Positions 46,795 to 55,860 of a stretch of 64,000 bases of DNA are shown here, piece by piece. Within the stretch, counting starts at the first letter, position 1. Each line of letters begins with the position of its first letter. This stretch comes from Alphaproteobacteria bacterium (GTDB lineage Bacteria; Pseudomonadota; Alphaproteobacteria; JAJFFI01): NCBI GenBank assembly GCA_030066595.1, contig JASJBI010000032.1, positions 1 through 64,000 of the forward strand. The letters are read 5' to 3'. A program made the translations under genes and the position numbers. Under the pieces are notes generated by a model. It ran no database searches, was not told where the DNA came from, and saw only the letters and a program-made list of their open reading frames with translations.

Positions 46795-47541
46795 ATGGAG
46801 TTCGAGGGGCGGCGCGTGCTGGTCACGGGCGGCACGCGTGGGATCGGCCGCACGATCGTTGCGGCGTTTCTGAAGTCCGGTGCCCATGTCGCCGTCAACG
46901 GGCAGAGCGCGGAGTCGGTGGAAAGCGCGCTGGCGGGTCTTGCCGCCTCGGAGAAGGACCATATCGTCGCGGCGCCCGGCGACGTCGGCACCATGGACGG
47001 CTGCCGGGCCGCGGTGGAGGCGGCGGTGGACGGCCTCGGCGGGCTCGATGTTCTGGTCAACAATGCGGGGATCAACCGCGACGGCCCGTTTCTGGAGATG
47101 ACCGAGGCGGATTGGGACCGGGTTTTGGACGTCAACCTGAAAGGGCCGATGCTGTTGACGCAGCTGGCCGCACCGGCCATGCGCCGCGGCGCCGGCGGGC
47201 GTGTTGTCAACGTTTCGGCCGTGACCGGCATTCAGGCAAGAAGGAACGCGGTCAATTATTGCGTCTCGAAGGCGGGTCTTCTCATGCTGACGAAATGTGC
47301 GGCCCTTGAGTTGGCGCCGGACATCCTGGTCAATGCCATCGGCCTCGGCTTCGTCCGCAGCGCGCTGGTAGAGGAGCATTTCAGCGCCGACCAGCTTGCG
47401 ACCATCGTCGACGAAACCCCCGTCCGCCGCATGGGCGAATTCGAGGAGGTTGCGGACCTGGTCCTGTTTCTTGCCTCGGAGACGACCGCCTTCATGACGG
47501 GGCAGACCGTCATTCTCGACGGCGGGCGTATCATGCGCTGA
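46795..47541 (+). CDS. Short-chain dehydrogenase/reductase (FabG-like)
   Basis: A 248-residue NAD(P)-dependent SDR. Cofactor motif VLVTGGTRGIGR, NNAG in VLVNNAGINRDG, active site S in VNVSAVTGIQ and Y-x-x-x-K in NYCVSKAGLL. C-terminal FMTGQTVILDGGRIMR is standard. MEFEGRRVLV is used since GGGAGG lies seven bases ahead; an ATG five codons earlier lacks it. The substrate is not evident: it may reduce a keto intermediate of the cluster, or act in fatty-acid or polyketide metabolism. It is divergent from the transporter and convergent with glnD. Confidence 0.9.
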   Translation: MEFEGRRVLVTGGTRGIGRTIVAAFLKSGAHVAVNGQSAESVESALAGLAASEKDHIVAAPGDVGTMDGCRAAVEAAVDGLGGLDVLVNNAGINRDGPFLEMTEADWDRVLDVNLKGPMLLTQLAAPAMRRGAGGRVVNVSAVTGIQARRNAVNYCVSKAGLLMLTKCAALELAPDILVNAIGLGFVRSALVEEHFSADQLATIVDETPVRRMGEFEEVADLVLFLASETTAFMTGQTVILDGGRIMR

Positions 47542-47577
47542 GGCGCTGCGCCCGGGGCCGACGGCTCGGGCCGACGG

Positions 47578-50424
47578 TCACTCGGCGGGCGGCGCGAAAG
47601 CCCCGGTATCGGTCTTGCCGGCCCTGGCGAGACGGTCGGATGCGGTCTCCGTCGTCTCGGCGGGCTGCGGCGTGGCGGCGGCCTCGGGCTCGACCAGCGC
47701 TTCGAGCACGCGCTCGCGGATCTGGGCGATCTTGCCCTCGTGATCCACCTTCATCCCAAAGATGTCCTTGACGTAGAACACGTCGACCACGCGCTCGCCG
47801 AAAGTGGAGATCTTGGCGCTGGCGATCCGCAGGCCGCACTCGTTCAGCGCCCGGGTGACATCGTACAACAGACCCGGCCGGTCGCGGCCGTTCAGCTCAA
47901 CCACGGTGAACCAGCGGCTTGCGGCGTTGTCGATCATCACGCGCGGCGGCGCCTTGAACACCCGCCGGGCCCGGGCCGGCAGCGACGAGCGTCGGCTGGC
48001 CAGCTCGTCCTGCAGCCTGAGCCGGCCGGACAAGGCCAGCTCGATACGGGCCGACAGCTTGGCAAGCTGGTCCGGGCGTTCGAACGCGCCGCCCTCGGAA
48101 TCCTGGATGCAGAAGCTGTCGAGCGCCATGCCGTTGGTCAGCGTGAAAATCTTGGCGTCGACAATAGTCGCACCGGACAACGCCATCGCGCCGGCGATCT
48201 TGGAGAACAGGCCGGCCTGATCCTGGGTGTAGACCGTGACCTCGGTGACCGCCCGGAAGCTGTCGACCCGACGGTCGATCGCCAGGGGTTGATCCGCCGT
48301 ATCCGCCTCGCGCACCAGCGCCGCATGCCGCGCCTGGGTGTCGGTGTCGAGCGTGAGCCAGTAGCTGGTGTAGCCGCGCGCCAGGAAGGCCTCCACGTCG
48401 GACGAATCCCAATCGGAGAGCCGCCGGCGCAAGGCATCCTTGGCCGCCTCGACGCGGGCCTTCACGCCCTCGCCCTGCTGGAAGCTGCCGGACATCACTT
48501 CCTCGGCGCGGTAGTAAAGCTCGCGCAAGAGCGCCGCCTTCCAGCCGTTCCATACCTTGGGGCCGGTCGCCCGCATGTCGGCCACGGTGAGCACCAGCAA
48601 GAGCCGAAGCCGCTCCGGGGACTGCACCAGCTCGGCAAAATCGGCGATCGTCTTGGGGTCGTCGATGTCGCGTTTCTGCGCGGTGTTGCTCATGGCCAGG
48701 TGATGCAGCACCAGCCAGGCGACGGTCTCGGTCTCCTCGGCGCTGAGCCCGAGCCGCGGACCCAGCTTGTTGGCCACCTCCGCACCGAGCTCGGAATGGC
48801 GGCCGCCGCGGCCCTTGGCGATGTCATGCAGCAGCAGGGCGAGATAGAGCGCGCGGCGGGACTGGATCTTCGGGAAGATCTCGGTCGAGAGCGGATGCAC
48901 GTCCTTGTATTTGCCGCTCTCGATTCCATGCAACAGACCGATGGCGCGGATGGTGTGCTCGTCCACCGTGTAGACGTGGTACATGTCGTACTGCATCTGC
49001 GCCACGACCCGGCCGAAGTCCGGCACGAAGCGGCCGAACACGCCGGCCTCGTTCAAGCGCCGGAGCGTCTTTTCCGGGTCCTTCGGCGAGGTCAGCATCT
49101 CCAGGAACAGACGGTTGCCCTCCTTGCTGCGCCGGAGCTTGCCGTCGATCAGATCCAGCGAGCGCGTGATCAGCCGCAGCGCGGACGGGTGCACGTCCAG
49201 CTCGTGCTCCTGAGCCGCATGAAAGATGCGCAACAGATTGACCGGCACCTTGGTGAAGGTCTCGCCGCTCTCCGCTGTGAGCCAGCCGCCCTCGACCCGG
49301 AACCCCTCGACCTCGCGCTTGCGGCCCAACAGGCCCTTCAGGCTGAACCTCGGCCTGCGCTGATGCTGCGCCTCAAGCGCGGCACAGAAGATGCGGGTCA
49401 GATCGCCCACGTCCTTGGCGACCAGAAAGTAGCGCTTCATGAAGCGCTCGACGCCCAGCGTGCCTTCCCGATCGGCGTAGCCGAGCGCCGCGGCGAGCCT
49501 GGGCTGCATATCGAAGGTCAAGCGCTCCTCGGCGCGGTCGGCGAGGTAGTGCAGATGGCAGCGCACCGTCCAGAGGAAGGCTTCCGCTTTGGCGAAACGC
49601 GCCGCTTCGCTCTTCATCAGCATGCCCTGGCCGACCAGATTCGGCACCTCGTCCACGCGATAGAGATACTTGCCGATCCAAAACAGCGTGTGCAGGTCGC
49701 GCAGGCCGCCCTTGCCCTCCTTGATGTTGGGCTCGAGCACATAGCGGGAATCGCCCATGCGTTCGTGCCGCACGTCCCGCTCGGCCAGCTTGGACTCGAC
49801 GAAGTCGGGACCGGTGCCCGTCGCCACTTCGTTCAGGAACCGTCGGCGGAGCTCGGCGTAGAGATGGTTGTCGCCACACAGATAGCGGGATTCCAGCAGG
49901 CTGGTGCGGATCGTTAGGTCCGACTTGGCAAGCCGGATACAGTCGTCGACGGACCGGGTTGCGTGGCCCACCTTGAGGCCCAGATCCCACAACATATAGA
50001 GGGCGTATTCGACGATCTGCTCGGTGTGCGGGGTCGCCTTGTAGGAGTTCAGGAACAGGAGATCCACGTCCGAGAACGGCGCCATCTCGCCGCGCCCGTA
50101 GCCGCCCACCGCGATCAGCGCGAGGCGCTCGCCGGCCGTCGGATTGGACAGCGGATAGACGTGCTCGAAGGCGAAGTCGTGGATCAGGCGCAGGATCTGG
50201 TCGATCAGGAAGGCGTTGGTCCGCGCGATGTCCAGTCCCTCGGCCCCGGCGTCGAAGCGACGGCGGATCTGGGCTCGCCCGTCCTCGAGCGCGCGCTTGA
50301 ACAGCGCCAGGACCTGGCCACGGACGGCCTCCGCGCTCTTGTCGCCTTCGGCCATGATGCGGTCGAGTTCGACGACCAGAGCCCGCCGGTCGATGATTTC
50401 CCGTTGACGCGGTATGCTGTGCAT
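47578..50424 (-). CDS. glnD: Bifunctional uridylyltransferase/uridylyl-removing enzyme GlnD
   Basis: A 948-residue sensor of glutamine that uridylylates or de-uridylylates PII proteins. The nucleotidyltransferase motif GGYGRGEMAPFSDVDLLFL lies near residue 100. The HD domain has LLHDIAKGRGGRHSELGAEV and two C-terminal ACT domains begin at about TEVTVYTQDQAGLFSKIAGAM and WFTVVELNGRDRPGLLYDVT. The full set of domains is present. MHSIPRQREIIDRRALVVEL is chosen over a 51-codon upstream extension that overlaps the divergent isochorismatase gene. Confidence 0.97.
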   Translation of the reverse strand: MHSIPRQREIIDRRALVVELDRIMAEGDKSAEAVRGQVLALFKRALEDGRAQIRRRFDAGAEGLDIARTNAFLIDQILRLIHDFAFEHVYPLSNPTAGERLALIAVGGYGRGEMAPFSDVDLLFLNSYKATPHTEQIVEYALYMLWDLGLKVGHATRSVDDCIRLAKSDLTIRTSLLESRYLCGDNHLYAELRRRFLNEVATGTGPDFVESKLAERDVRHERMGDSRYVLEPNIKEGKGGLRDLHTLFWIGKYLYRVDEVPNLVGQGMLMKSEAARFAKAEAFLWTVRCHLHYLADRAEERLTFDMQPRLAAALGYADREGTLGVERFMKRYFLVAKDVGDLTRIFCAALEAQHQRRPRFSLKGLLGRKREVEGFRVEGGWLTAESGETFTKVPVNLLRIFHAAQEHELDVHPSALRLITRSLDLIDGKLRRSKEGNRLFLEMLTSPKDPEKTLRRLNEAGVFGRFVPDFGRVVAQMQYDMYHVYTVDEHTIRAIGLLHGIESGKYKDVHPLSTEIFPKIQSRRALYLALLLHDIAKGRGGRHSELGAEVANKLGPRLGLSAEETETVAWLVLHHLAMSNTAQKRDIDDPKTIADFAELVQSPERLRLLLVLTVADMRATGPKVWNGWKAALLRELYYRAEEVMSGSFQQGEGVKARVEAAKDALRRRLSDWDSSDVEAFLARGYTSYWLTLDTDTQARHAALVREADTADQPLAIDRRVDSFRAVTEVTVYTQDQAGLFSKIAGAMALSGATIVDAKIFTLTNGMALDSFCIQDSEGGAFERPDQLAKLSARIELALSGRLRLQDELASRRSSLPARARRVFKAPPRVMIDNAASRWFTVVELNGRDRPGLLYDVTRALNECGLRIASAKISTFGERVVDVFYVKDIFGMKVDHEGKIAQIRERVLEALVEPEAAATPQPAETTETASDRLARAGKTDTGAFAPPAE

Positions 50425-50489
50425 AGCCTTGAGATGATACCGGCTGCTCCCTTGAGCAACAATCAATCGCCAACCGCGGCAAGACACGT

Positions 50490-50993
50490 ATGTCCGACCC
50501 CTGCCTCTTGATCGTGGACGTGCAAAAGGGCTTCTTGACCGAAGCGACCCGGCACATTCCGGCGCTGGTCGAGGCACTGCAGGAGACGTACCGGCTGGTG
50601 CTGGCCTCCAGGTTCCTCAATCCGGAAGGCTCCATGCACCGAAAGCTGATCCATTGGGCGCGGTTCGCGCCCGGCACGGAAGAGACAGAGCTGGCCTTTG
50701 CGCCACGCCCCGATACGCGCATGATCGAAAAGACCCGCTACAGCTGCGTCACCGACGACCTGCTTGCGGCCCTGGAGTATGACGACGTGTCCGCGGTCCA
50801 TCTCTGCGGCATCGCCACCGACGGCTGCGTGCTCAAGACCGCCGTGGACCTGTTCGAAGCCGGCGTCACGCCGGTGGTTCTGGCCGACTATTGCGGCTCC
50901 CATGGCGGGCCCGAGTGCCACGCGGCGGGGCTCTTGCTGTTGCGCCGCTTCATCGGCGCGGATCAGGTCGTCGAGGGACTGCCCGCGCCATAG
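50490..50993 (+). CDS. Isochorismatase-family cysteine hydrolase
   Basis: A 167-residue hydrolase of the nicotinamidase/isochorismatase superfamily. The catalytic triad is D10 (LLIVDVQKGFL), K81 (MIEKTRYS) and C113 (GIATDGCVLKTA). The metal-binding loop is not obvious and the length is short, so nicotinamidase is less likely than a general amidase/hydrolase. The substrate is unknown. It is divergent from glnD by 65 bases. Confidence 0.85.
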   Translation: MSDPCLLIVDVQKGFLTEATRHIPALVEALQETYRLVLASRFLNPEGSMHRKLIHWARFAPGTEETELAFAPRPDTRMIEKTRYSCVTDDLLAALEYDDVSAVHLCGIATDGCVLKTAVDLFEAGVTPVVLADYCGSHGGPECHAAGLLLLRRFIGADQVVEGLPAP

Positions 50994-51071
50994 TCCGGCC
51001 CAACCGGCGACTGAGACGCTCCTTTTCGCCTCCGCCTCCCGTGCCCCGAATGGCCGATGCCACAAAAAAAT

Positions 51072-51144
51072 TTGTTGCAGTGCACAATTTTCCTTGAACC
51101 TGTGAAAACAAGGATTATATTGGGGTCATGTTGCAGTGCAACAT
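51072..51144 (+). promoter_or_regulatory. Phasin promoter with two TGCA-type dyads (PhaR-like sites)
   Basis: A promoter with TTGAAC (51094-51099) and TATATT (51116-51121), 16 bases apart, lies between two similar dyads. One, TTGTTGCAGTGCACAA (51072-51087), is imperfect. The other is exact, ATGTTGCA-G-TGCAACAT (51128-51144), centred just past the -10 near the start point. TTGCA-N-TGCAA dyads before phasin genes are known binding sites of the PHA-responsive repressor PhaR. Their placement fits repression by occlusion. Confidence 0.65.
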
Positions 51145-51179
51145 AAGGGTTTCAAGACGCATGCCGGTAGGAGGGCGAG

Positions 51180-51638
51180 ATGATGGAAAAGACATACGCG
51201 ATGATGAACGAAGCGATGCTCAAGGGCTACGAGCAGTTTGCGGCACTGAGCAAGGCGCAGTTCGCCCCCTTCTCGCCGATGGCGGTGTGGGGCATGGATG
51301 AGTGGAAGGGGGTGGCCGAAGCCAACCTCAACGCTTTCATGAAGGCGGCCACGATCATGGGCAAGGGCTGGCAGAGCATGGCCGATCAGATGGTCGGCTA
51401 CAATAAGAAGCTGGCCGACGAGAGCCTCAGCAACCTGAAGGCGTTCGCCAAGGTGAAGACGCTCGAGGAAGCCGTCGAGCTGCAATCCGGCCTGGCCCGC
51501 AAGGGGTTCGACGAAGCCGTGACCCAGGGCACCAAGGTCTCCGAGCTCACCTTCAAGGTGGCCAATGACGCGGCCGCGCCGATCGCGAGCCGCATCAGCG
51601 AGACCGTCGAGACCGTCAGCCGGAAGGCGGCGGCCTAA
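51180..51638 (+). CDS. Phasin family protein (PHA granule associated)
   Basis: A 152-residue helical, alanine-rich protein with the phasin (TIGR01841) pattern: YEQFAALSKAQF, NLNAFMKAATIMGKGWQSMADQMV and LQSGLARKGFDEAVTQGTKVSELTFKVANDAAAPI. Phasins coat polyhydroxyalkanoate granules. GGAGGG lies eight bases ahead of the start. Followed by an intrinsic terminator. PHA synthase genes are not in the window. Confidence 0.9.
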   Translation: MMEKTYAMMNEAMLKGYEQFAALSKAQFAPFSPMAVWGMDEWKGVAEANLNAFMKAATIMGKGWQSMADQMVGYNKKLADESLSNLKAFAKVKTLEEAVELQSGLARKGFDEAVTQGTKVSELTFKVANDAAAPIASRISETVETVSRKAAA

Positions 51639-51662
51639 GCGCAGACGAGCACATCCGACCGT

Positions 51663-51697
51663 AAAGGGCCCGGCGCGGGATCGCACCGGGCCTTTTT
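51663..51697 (+). terminator. Intrinsic terminator after phasin
   Basis: AAAGGGCCCGG (51663-51673) pairs with CCGGGCC followed by a run of six T (51686-51697), separated by a 12-base loop. It ends the phasin transcript 25 bases after its stop. Confidence 0.8.
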
Positions 51698-51808
51698 TGT
51701 GTCTCTTGAGGGTCGTTGCCCCCACCTCTTCTGCGCGACTGGCGCCGCACGCGCGTTGCGGTTACCGTGAACCCTAGTGAACGCAGAAGAATTGCCTGGA
51801 GACATGCC

Positions 51809-52405
51809 ATGCAAGAACTGCTCGACGGTATCTTTCGCTGGACCTGGTTTTCGGAGCCGCACGGATACGAGTTCAACGGCCATCTTGTGGCCCACCCCGG
51901 CTGTCACATCTGCGTCGATCCTGTCCCGCCCGGAGAGGGGGAGATGGACAAGATCGAAAACAAGGGCGTGGACGTGATCCTGCTGACCAACCGCAACCAT
52001 TTGCGCGCCGCCAACGAGGTCAAGGTGGTGACCGGCGCGCCGATCCTGATGCACCCCGCCGACATAGCGCACGCCCGGGAGCAAGGTGGCGAGATCGACG
52101 ACCCAATCGAGCCGGGCGACGAGGTCGGCCCATTCGAGGTGATTGGCGTTCCCGGCAAGTCGCCGGGAGAGATTGCGTTCCTGTGGCGCAATCGCCGGCT
52201 CCTGCTGGTGGGCGACTGCGTGGTCGGCGACCCGCCGGGTGCGCTCAAGCTCTTGCCCGAGCGGGTGATCGACGATCTGGACCAGCTCAAGGCCAGCGTG
52301 CGGGCGCTCCTGGAACTGGACGTGGAGGCGCTCCTGGTCGGCGACGGCGAGCCGATCCTGACCGGCGCCGGGGCCAAGCTGAAGGCCTTGGTCGACGGAT
52401 TCTAA
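51809..52405 (+). CDS. Metallo-beta-lactamase-fold protein lacking the H-x-H-x-D-H motif
   Basis: A 198-residue protein with MBL-fold landmarks: strand FNGHLVAHPGCHICVDPVPP, then the position of H-x-H-x-D-H reads N-R-N-H-L-R in VDVILLTNRNHLRAANEV, and GDCVVGDPPGAL follows with D but not the usual H. Two further family His (MHPADIAH) are present. The di-zinc site is therefore incomplete and hydrolase activity is doubtful. The upstream in-frame extension is ignored because GGAGA precedes ATG 51809. It is downstream of the phasin terminator. Confidence 0.65.
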   Translation: MQELLDGIFRWTWFSEPHGYEFNGHLVAHPGCHICVDPVPPGEGEMDKIENKGVDVILLTNRNHLRAANEVKVVTGAPILMHPADIAHAREQGGEIDDPIEPGDEVGPFEVIGVPGKSPGEIAFLWRNRRLLLVGDCVVGDPPGALKLLPERVIDDLDQLKASVRALLELDVEALLVGDGEPILTGAGAKLKALVDGF

Positions 52406-52521
52406 GCTAGGTCGTCGCGTTCGAATTCGAACGGATACGTCTCGGTCGGTGGCTTGCGCCTTCGGCGAGACGCGTCACGTTCGCGTGCGCGCAAGGACAG
52501 ACAACAACGGAGACCCTGGAA

Positions 52522-52920
52522 ATGCTCGATCGACAAACGGTCTCGACTGGCAGTCCTTATGAACCGATCGTCGGTTTCTCACGCGCCGTCCGCATCGGCC
52601 AGATCATCGCCATCGGCGGCACGGCGCCGCTTGGTCCGGACGGCAAGACTGTCGGCGTTGGCGACCCGGCTGCCCAGGCGCGGCGCTGCTTCGAGATCAC
52701 GGATGCGGCCCTTCGCGAGCTCGGGGCGGGCCTTTCTGACGTCATACGGACGCGCTTTTTGTTGACGCGGATAGAGGACTGGGAGGCGGTCGCGCGCGTG
52801 CACGGGGAGATCTTTGCAGACGTGCGGCCCGTCAACACGATCGCCCAGGTCTCTCGCTTTATCGATCCCGACTGGTTGCTCGAGACCGAGGTCGACGCGG
52901 TTGTGTCCGAGCCGGCCTGA
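52522..52920 (+). CDS. RidA-family (YjgF/YER057c/UK114) protein
   Basis: A 132-residue trimeric RidA-type protein. VRIGQIIAIGGTAPLGPDGKTVGVGD is followed by AQARRCFEITDAALRELGAGLSDVIRTRFLLTRI, and a late Arg in VRPVNTIAQVSRFIDP suits imine/enamine deaminases. The first about 25 residues are variable. Its last residues end just before convergent mutS. Confidence 0.85.
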   Translation: MLDRQTVSTGSPYEPIVGFSRAVRIGQIIAIGGTAPLGPDGKTVGVGDPAAQARRCFEITDAALRELGAGLSDVIRTRFLLTRIEDWEAVARVHGEIFADVRPVNTIAQVSRFIDPDWLLETEVDAVVSEPA

Positions 52921-52952
52921 TCGCCCGTAGGACGGGGCGAATTGCGCGATCC

Positions 52953-55697
52953 TCAGGAGTCGCCCTGTTGGTCCGAGAGACTCGTCTTTAGCCTGTAGAT
53001 CAGCTCCAGTGCCTCCTTGGGCGTGAGCTCATCTGGATGAACCTCGGCCAGCAGCCGCTCGGCCGCCGAGGGCTCGCGCGCCGCGGCCACTGCGGCGGGC
53101 CGCCCGGACGCCGCGCTGAACAGCGGCAGGTCGTCGGCAAGCCTGGCGAGCTCGCCGCTGCGCTCGTCCTGCTCCAGGGTCTCGAGCACCTGCTGCGCTC
53201 GCGCGATTACGCCCGCCGGCAAACCCGCGAGCTCGGCCACGTGGATGCCGTAGGAGCGGTCGGCCGCGCCCGGCGCCACCTCGTGCAGGAAGATCACGTC
53301 CCCCTGCCATTCCTTGACCCGCATGGTGTGGCAGGCGAGCGCTTCGAGCTTGGCGGCCAGCGCCGTGAGCTCGTGATAATGGGTCGCGAAGAGCGCGCGG
53401 CAGCGATTCGCCTCGTGCAGATGCTCGACCGCGGCCCAGGCGATCGACAGCCCGTCATAGGTCGCTGTGCCGCGTCCGATCTCGTCCAGGATAACCAAGG
53501 CCCGCTCGCCCGCCTGATTGAGGATCGCCGCGGTCTCGACCATCTCGACCATGAAAGTGGACCGCCCGCGGGCTAGGTCGTCCGCCGCGCCGACCCGGGA
53601 GAACAGGCGGTCGACCACGCCGATCCGCGCCGCGTCGGCCGGCACGAAGGCGCCCATCTGCGCCAGCACCGCGATCAACGCGTTCTGGCGCAGGAAGGTG
53701 CTCTTGCCCGCCATGTTGGGGCCGGTCACGAGCCACAGGCGCTGCGACTCCCCGAGGTCGCAGTCGTTTGCGACGAATGCGCCCGCCTGGCTGTCCTCGA
53801 GCGCCACCTCGACCACCGGGTGCCGGCCGCCGGTGATCTCGAAGGCGCGGTCATCGGTGATCTCGGGACGCACGTAACGCCGCTCCACCGCCAGGGCGGC
53901 CAGCCCCGCCGCCACGTCGAGCGCCGCCGCCGCCCGCGCCGCGCCGGCGATTGGCTCGGTCCGGGCCGCGAGCTCGGCAACCAGGTCGTCGAACAGCGCC
54001 AGCTCGAGGGCCAGCGCCTTATCCGCCGCGCGGCCGATCTTGTCTTCGAGCTCGGCGAGTTCAACGGTGGTGAAGCGCACGCCCGACGCCATGGTCTGGC
54101 GATGGATGAAGCGCCCGTCGGTCGCGCCGCCGGGTGGCAAGAGCTTGTCGGCGTGGGTGCTGGTCACCTCGACGAAATAGCCGAGTACGTTGTTGTGGCG
54201 GATCTTGAGCGAGGGGATTCCGGTCTCGCCGCGATAGTCGGCCTCGAGCCCGGCGATCAGGCGCCGGCTCTCGTCGCGGAGCGTGCGGTGCTCGTCCAGA
54301 GCCTCGGAATAGCCAGCGGCGATGAACCCGCCGTCGCGGCTGGCGAGCGGCGGATCCGGGGCCAGCGCGCGTGTGAGGCGATCGATCAGGGGCCCGTGCT
54401 CGCCGAGCGCCCGGCGGCAGGCGACAAGACCCGCCGGCAGCCCGTCCGAAGCCTCCAGTGCCGTGCGCAGGGCGCCCGCCGCGACCAGGCCATCACGAAC
54501 GGCCAACAGGTCGCGCGGCCCGCCGCGGCCTACGGTAAGCCGCGAGAGCGCCCGTTCCATGTCGGGCATCTCGCGCAAGATTCCGCGCAGGTCTTCGCGC
54601 AGGCCGGCCGCCCCGACCAGGCAGGACACCATATCGAGGCGCGCGCCGATCGCCTCGGGGTCGGTCAGCGGCGCGCCGAGCCGGTCCGCCAGCAGCCGCG
54701 CCCCCGGGCCGGTCACCGTACGGTCGACAACCGAAAGCAGGCTGCCCCTGCGTTCGCCGGAAAGCGTGCGGACCAGTTCGAGATTGCGGCGGGTGGCGGC
54801 ATCGATCTCCATGACCGCGCCGCCGGCCACCCGGCGGGGCGGCGACAGCCGCGGCACCGCGCCCTGCTGGGTGAGCTCCACATAGTCGAGCAGCGCCCCC
54901 GCCGCCGCGAGCTCGGCGCGGCCGAAATCGCCGAAGGCGTCGAGCGCCCTGACCCGGAAGGCCGCCTCGAGCCGCAGGCGCCCGCTCTCGCTGTTGAACC
55001 GGCTCGCCGGCAGGGGTGTGAGCACCTGGCGCCACTCGCCCAGCACCTCGAAATGCTCCGGCGTCTCGATCAATCGATCGGAGACCAGGAGCTCGCCGGG
55101 CTCCAGGCGGGCAAGCGCAGCGCCGAGCCGTGCCGGGGTGACCGGCTCGACCCGGAAATCGCCGGTCGACATGTCGAGCCAGGCGAGGCCGAGCCCGCCC
55201 TGGGCTATGGCCAAGGCCGCGAGATAATTGTGTGCGCGCGCATCCAACAGGGCATCCTCGGTGAGCGTGCCGGCGGTCACCACCCGCACGACCTGGCGTC
55301 GCACGACCGCCTTGCTGCCCCGCTTTTTGGCCTCAGCCGGATCCTCCACCTGGTCGCAGATGGCGACGCGATGCCCTTGGCGGATGAGGCGGGCGAGATA
55401 GCCTTCGACGCTGTGCGCCGGGACGCCGCACATGGGAATGTCCTCGCCCTGATGCTTGCCCCGGCGGGTCAGGGCGATGTCCAGCGCCTCGGCGGCAGCC
55501 ACCGCGTCCTCGAAGAACAGTTCGTAGAAGTCGCCCATCCGGAAGAACAGCAGCTCGCGCGGATGCTCGGCCTTGATCTTGAGATACTGCGCCATGACTG
55601 GGGTGGCGCCGGCGGCTGGGCGCGCAGATGATCCCTTGTCTTCGGGCGCTATACGCGGTTCGTCGGAGGAAGAGGAAAGAACGGACACGGGAATCAC
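52953..55697 (-). CDS. mutS: DNA mismatch repair protein MutS
   Basis: A 914-residue mismatch-recognition ATPase. The mismatch-binding N-terminal domain has [22 protein letters not shown] with the F-x-E motif. The core has [31 protein letters not shown] (Walker A) and [22 protein letters not shown] (Walker B), then the helix-turn-helix that contacts the partner subunit. The length is normal. It is convergent with the RidA gene and divergent from maeB. Confidence 0.98.
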   Translation of the reverse strand: MIPVSVLSSSSDEPRIAPEDKGSSARPAAGATPVMAQYLKIKAEHPRELLFFRMGDFYELFFEDAVAAAEALDIALTRRGKHQGEDIPMCGVPAHSVEGYLARLIRQGHRVAICDQVEDPAEAKKRGSKAVVRRQVVRVVTAGTLTEDALLDARAHNYLAALAIAQGGLGLAWLDMSTGDFRVEPVTPARLGAALARLEPGELLVSDRLIETPEHFEVLGEWRQVLTPLPASRFNSESGRLRLEAAFRVRALDAFGDFGRAELAAAGALLDYVELTQQGAVPRLSPPRRVAGGAVMEIDAATRRNLELVRTLSGERRGSLLSVVDRTVTGPGARLLADRLGAPLTDPEAIGARLDMVSCLVGAAGLREDLRGILREMPDMERALSRLTVGRGGPRDLLAVRDGLVAAGALRTALEASDGLPAGLVACRRALGEHGPLIDRLTRALAPDPPLASRDGGFIAAGYSEALDEHRTLRDESRRLIAGLEADYRGETGIPSLKIRHNNVLGYFVEVTSTHADKLLPPGGATDGRFIHRQTMASGVRFTTVELAELEDKIGRAADKALALELALFDDLVAELAARTEPIAGAARAAAALDVAAGLAALAVERRYVRPEITDDRAFEITGGRHPVVEVALEDSQAGAFVANDCDLGESQRLWLVTGPNMAGKSTFLRQNALIAVLAQMGAFVPADAARIGVVDRLFSRVGAADDLARGRSTFMVEMVETAAILNQAGERALVILDEIGRGTATYDGLSIAWAAVEHLHEANRCRALFATHYHELTALAAKLEALACHTMRVKEWQGDVIFLHEVAPGAADRSYGIHVAELAGLPAGVIARAQQVLETLEQDERSGELARLADDLPLFSAASGRPAAVAAAREPSAAERLLAEVHPDELTPKEALELIYRLKTSLSDQQGDS

Positions 55698-55860
55698 CGC
55701 GTATCGGCAAGAGTTGGGCGCGCGACACTAGCACAGGCGACGAGAGCCGGGCGAGGCCGCGCAGACGTTGCCGGACTCATCTGGTCTTGGCCTAAGCGTC
55801 CGACTCCAGTAGGAATTCACAGGGGACACCCAAACGTGTCGGGGCGCGGGGAGAGAACGG

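Noticed and set aside
47740-49917. 725-residue open frame antisense to glnD
   Set aside because: Composition is dominated by G, R, A, H, Q and L as expected from the mirror of a real high-G+C gene; no motif is present.
53820-55631. 603-residue open frame antisense to mutS
   Set aside because: It runs exactly over mutS in a high-G+C frame shadow, has no domain, and is low in plausible hydrophobic or motif content; mutS is fully matched.
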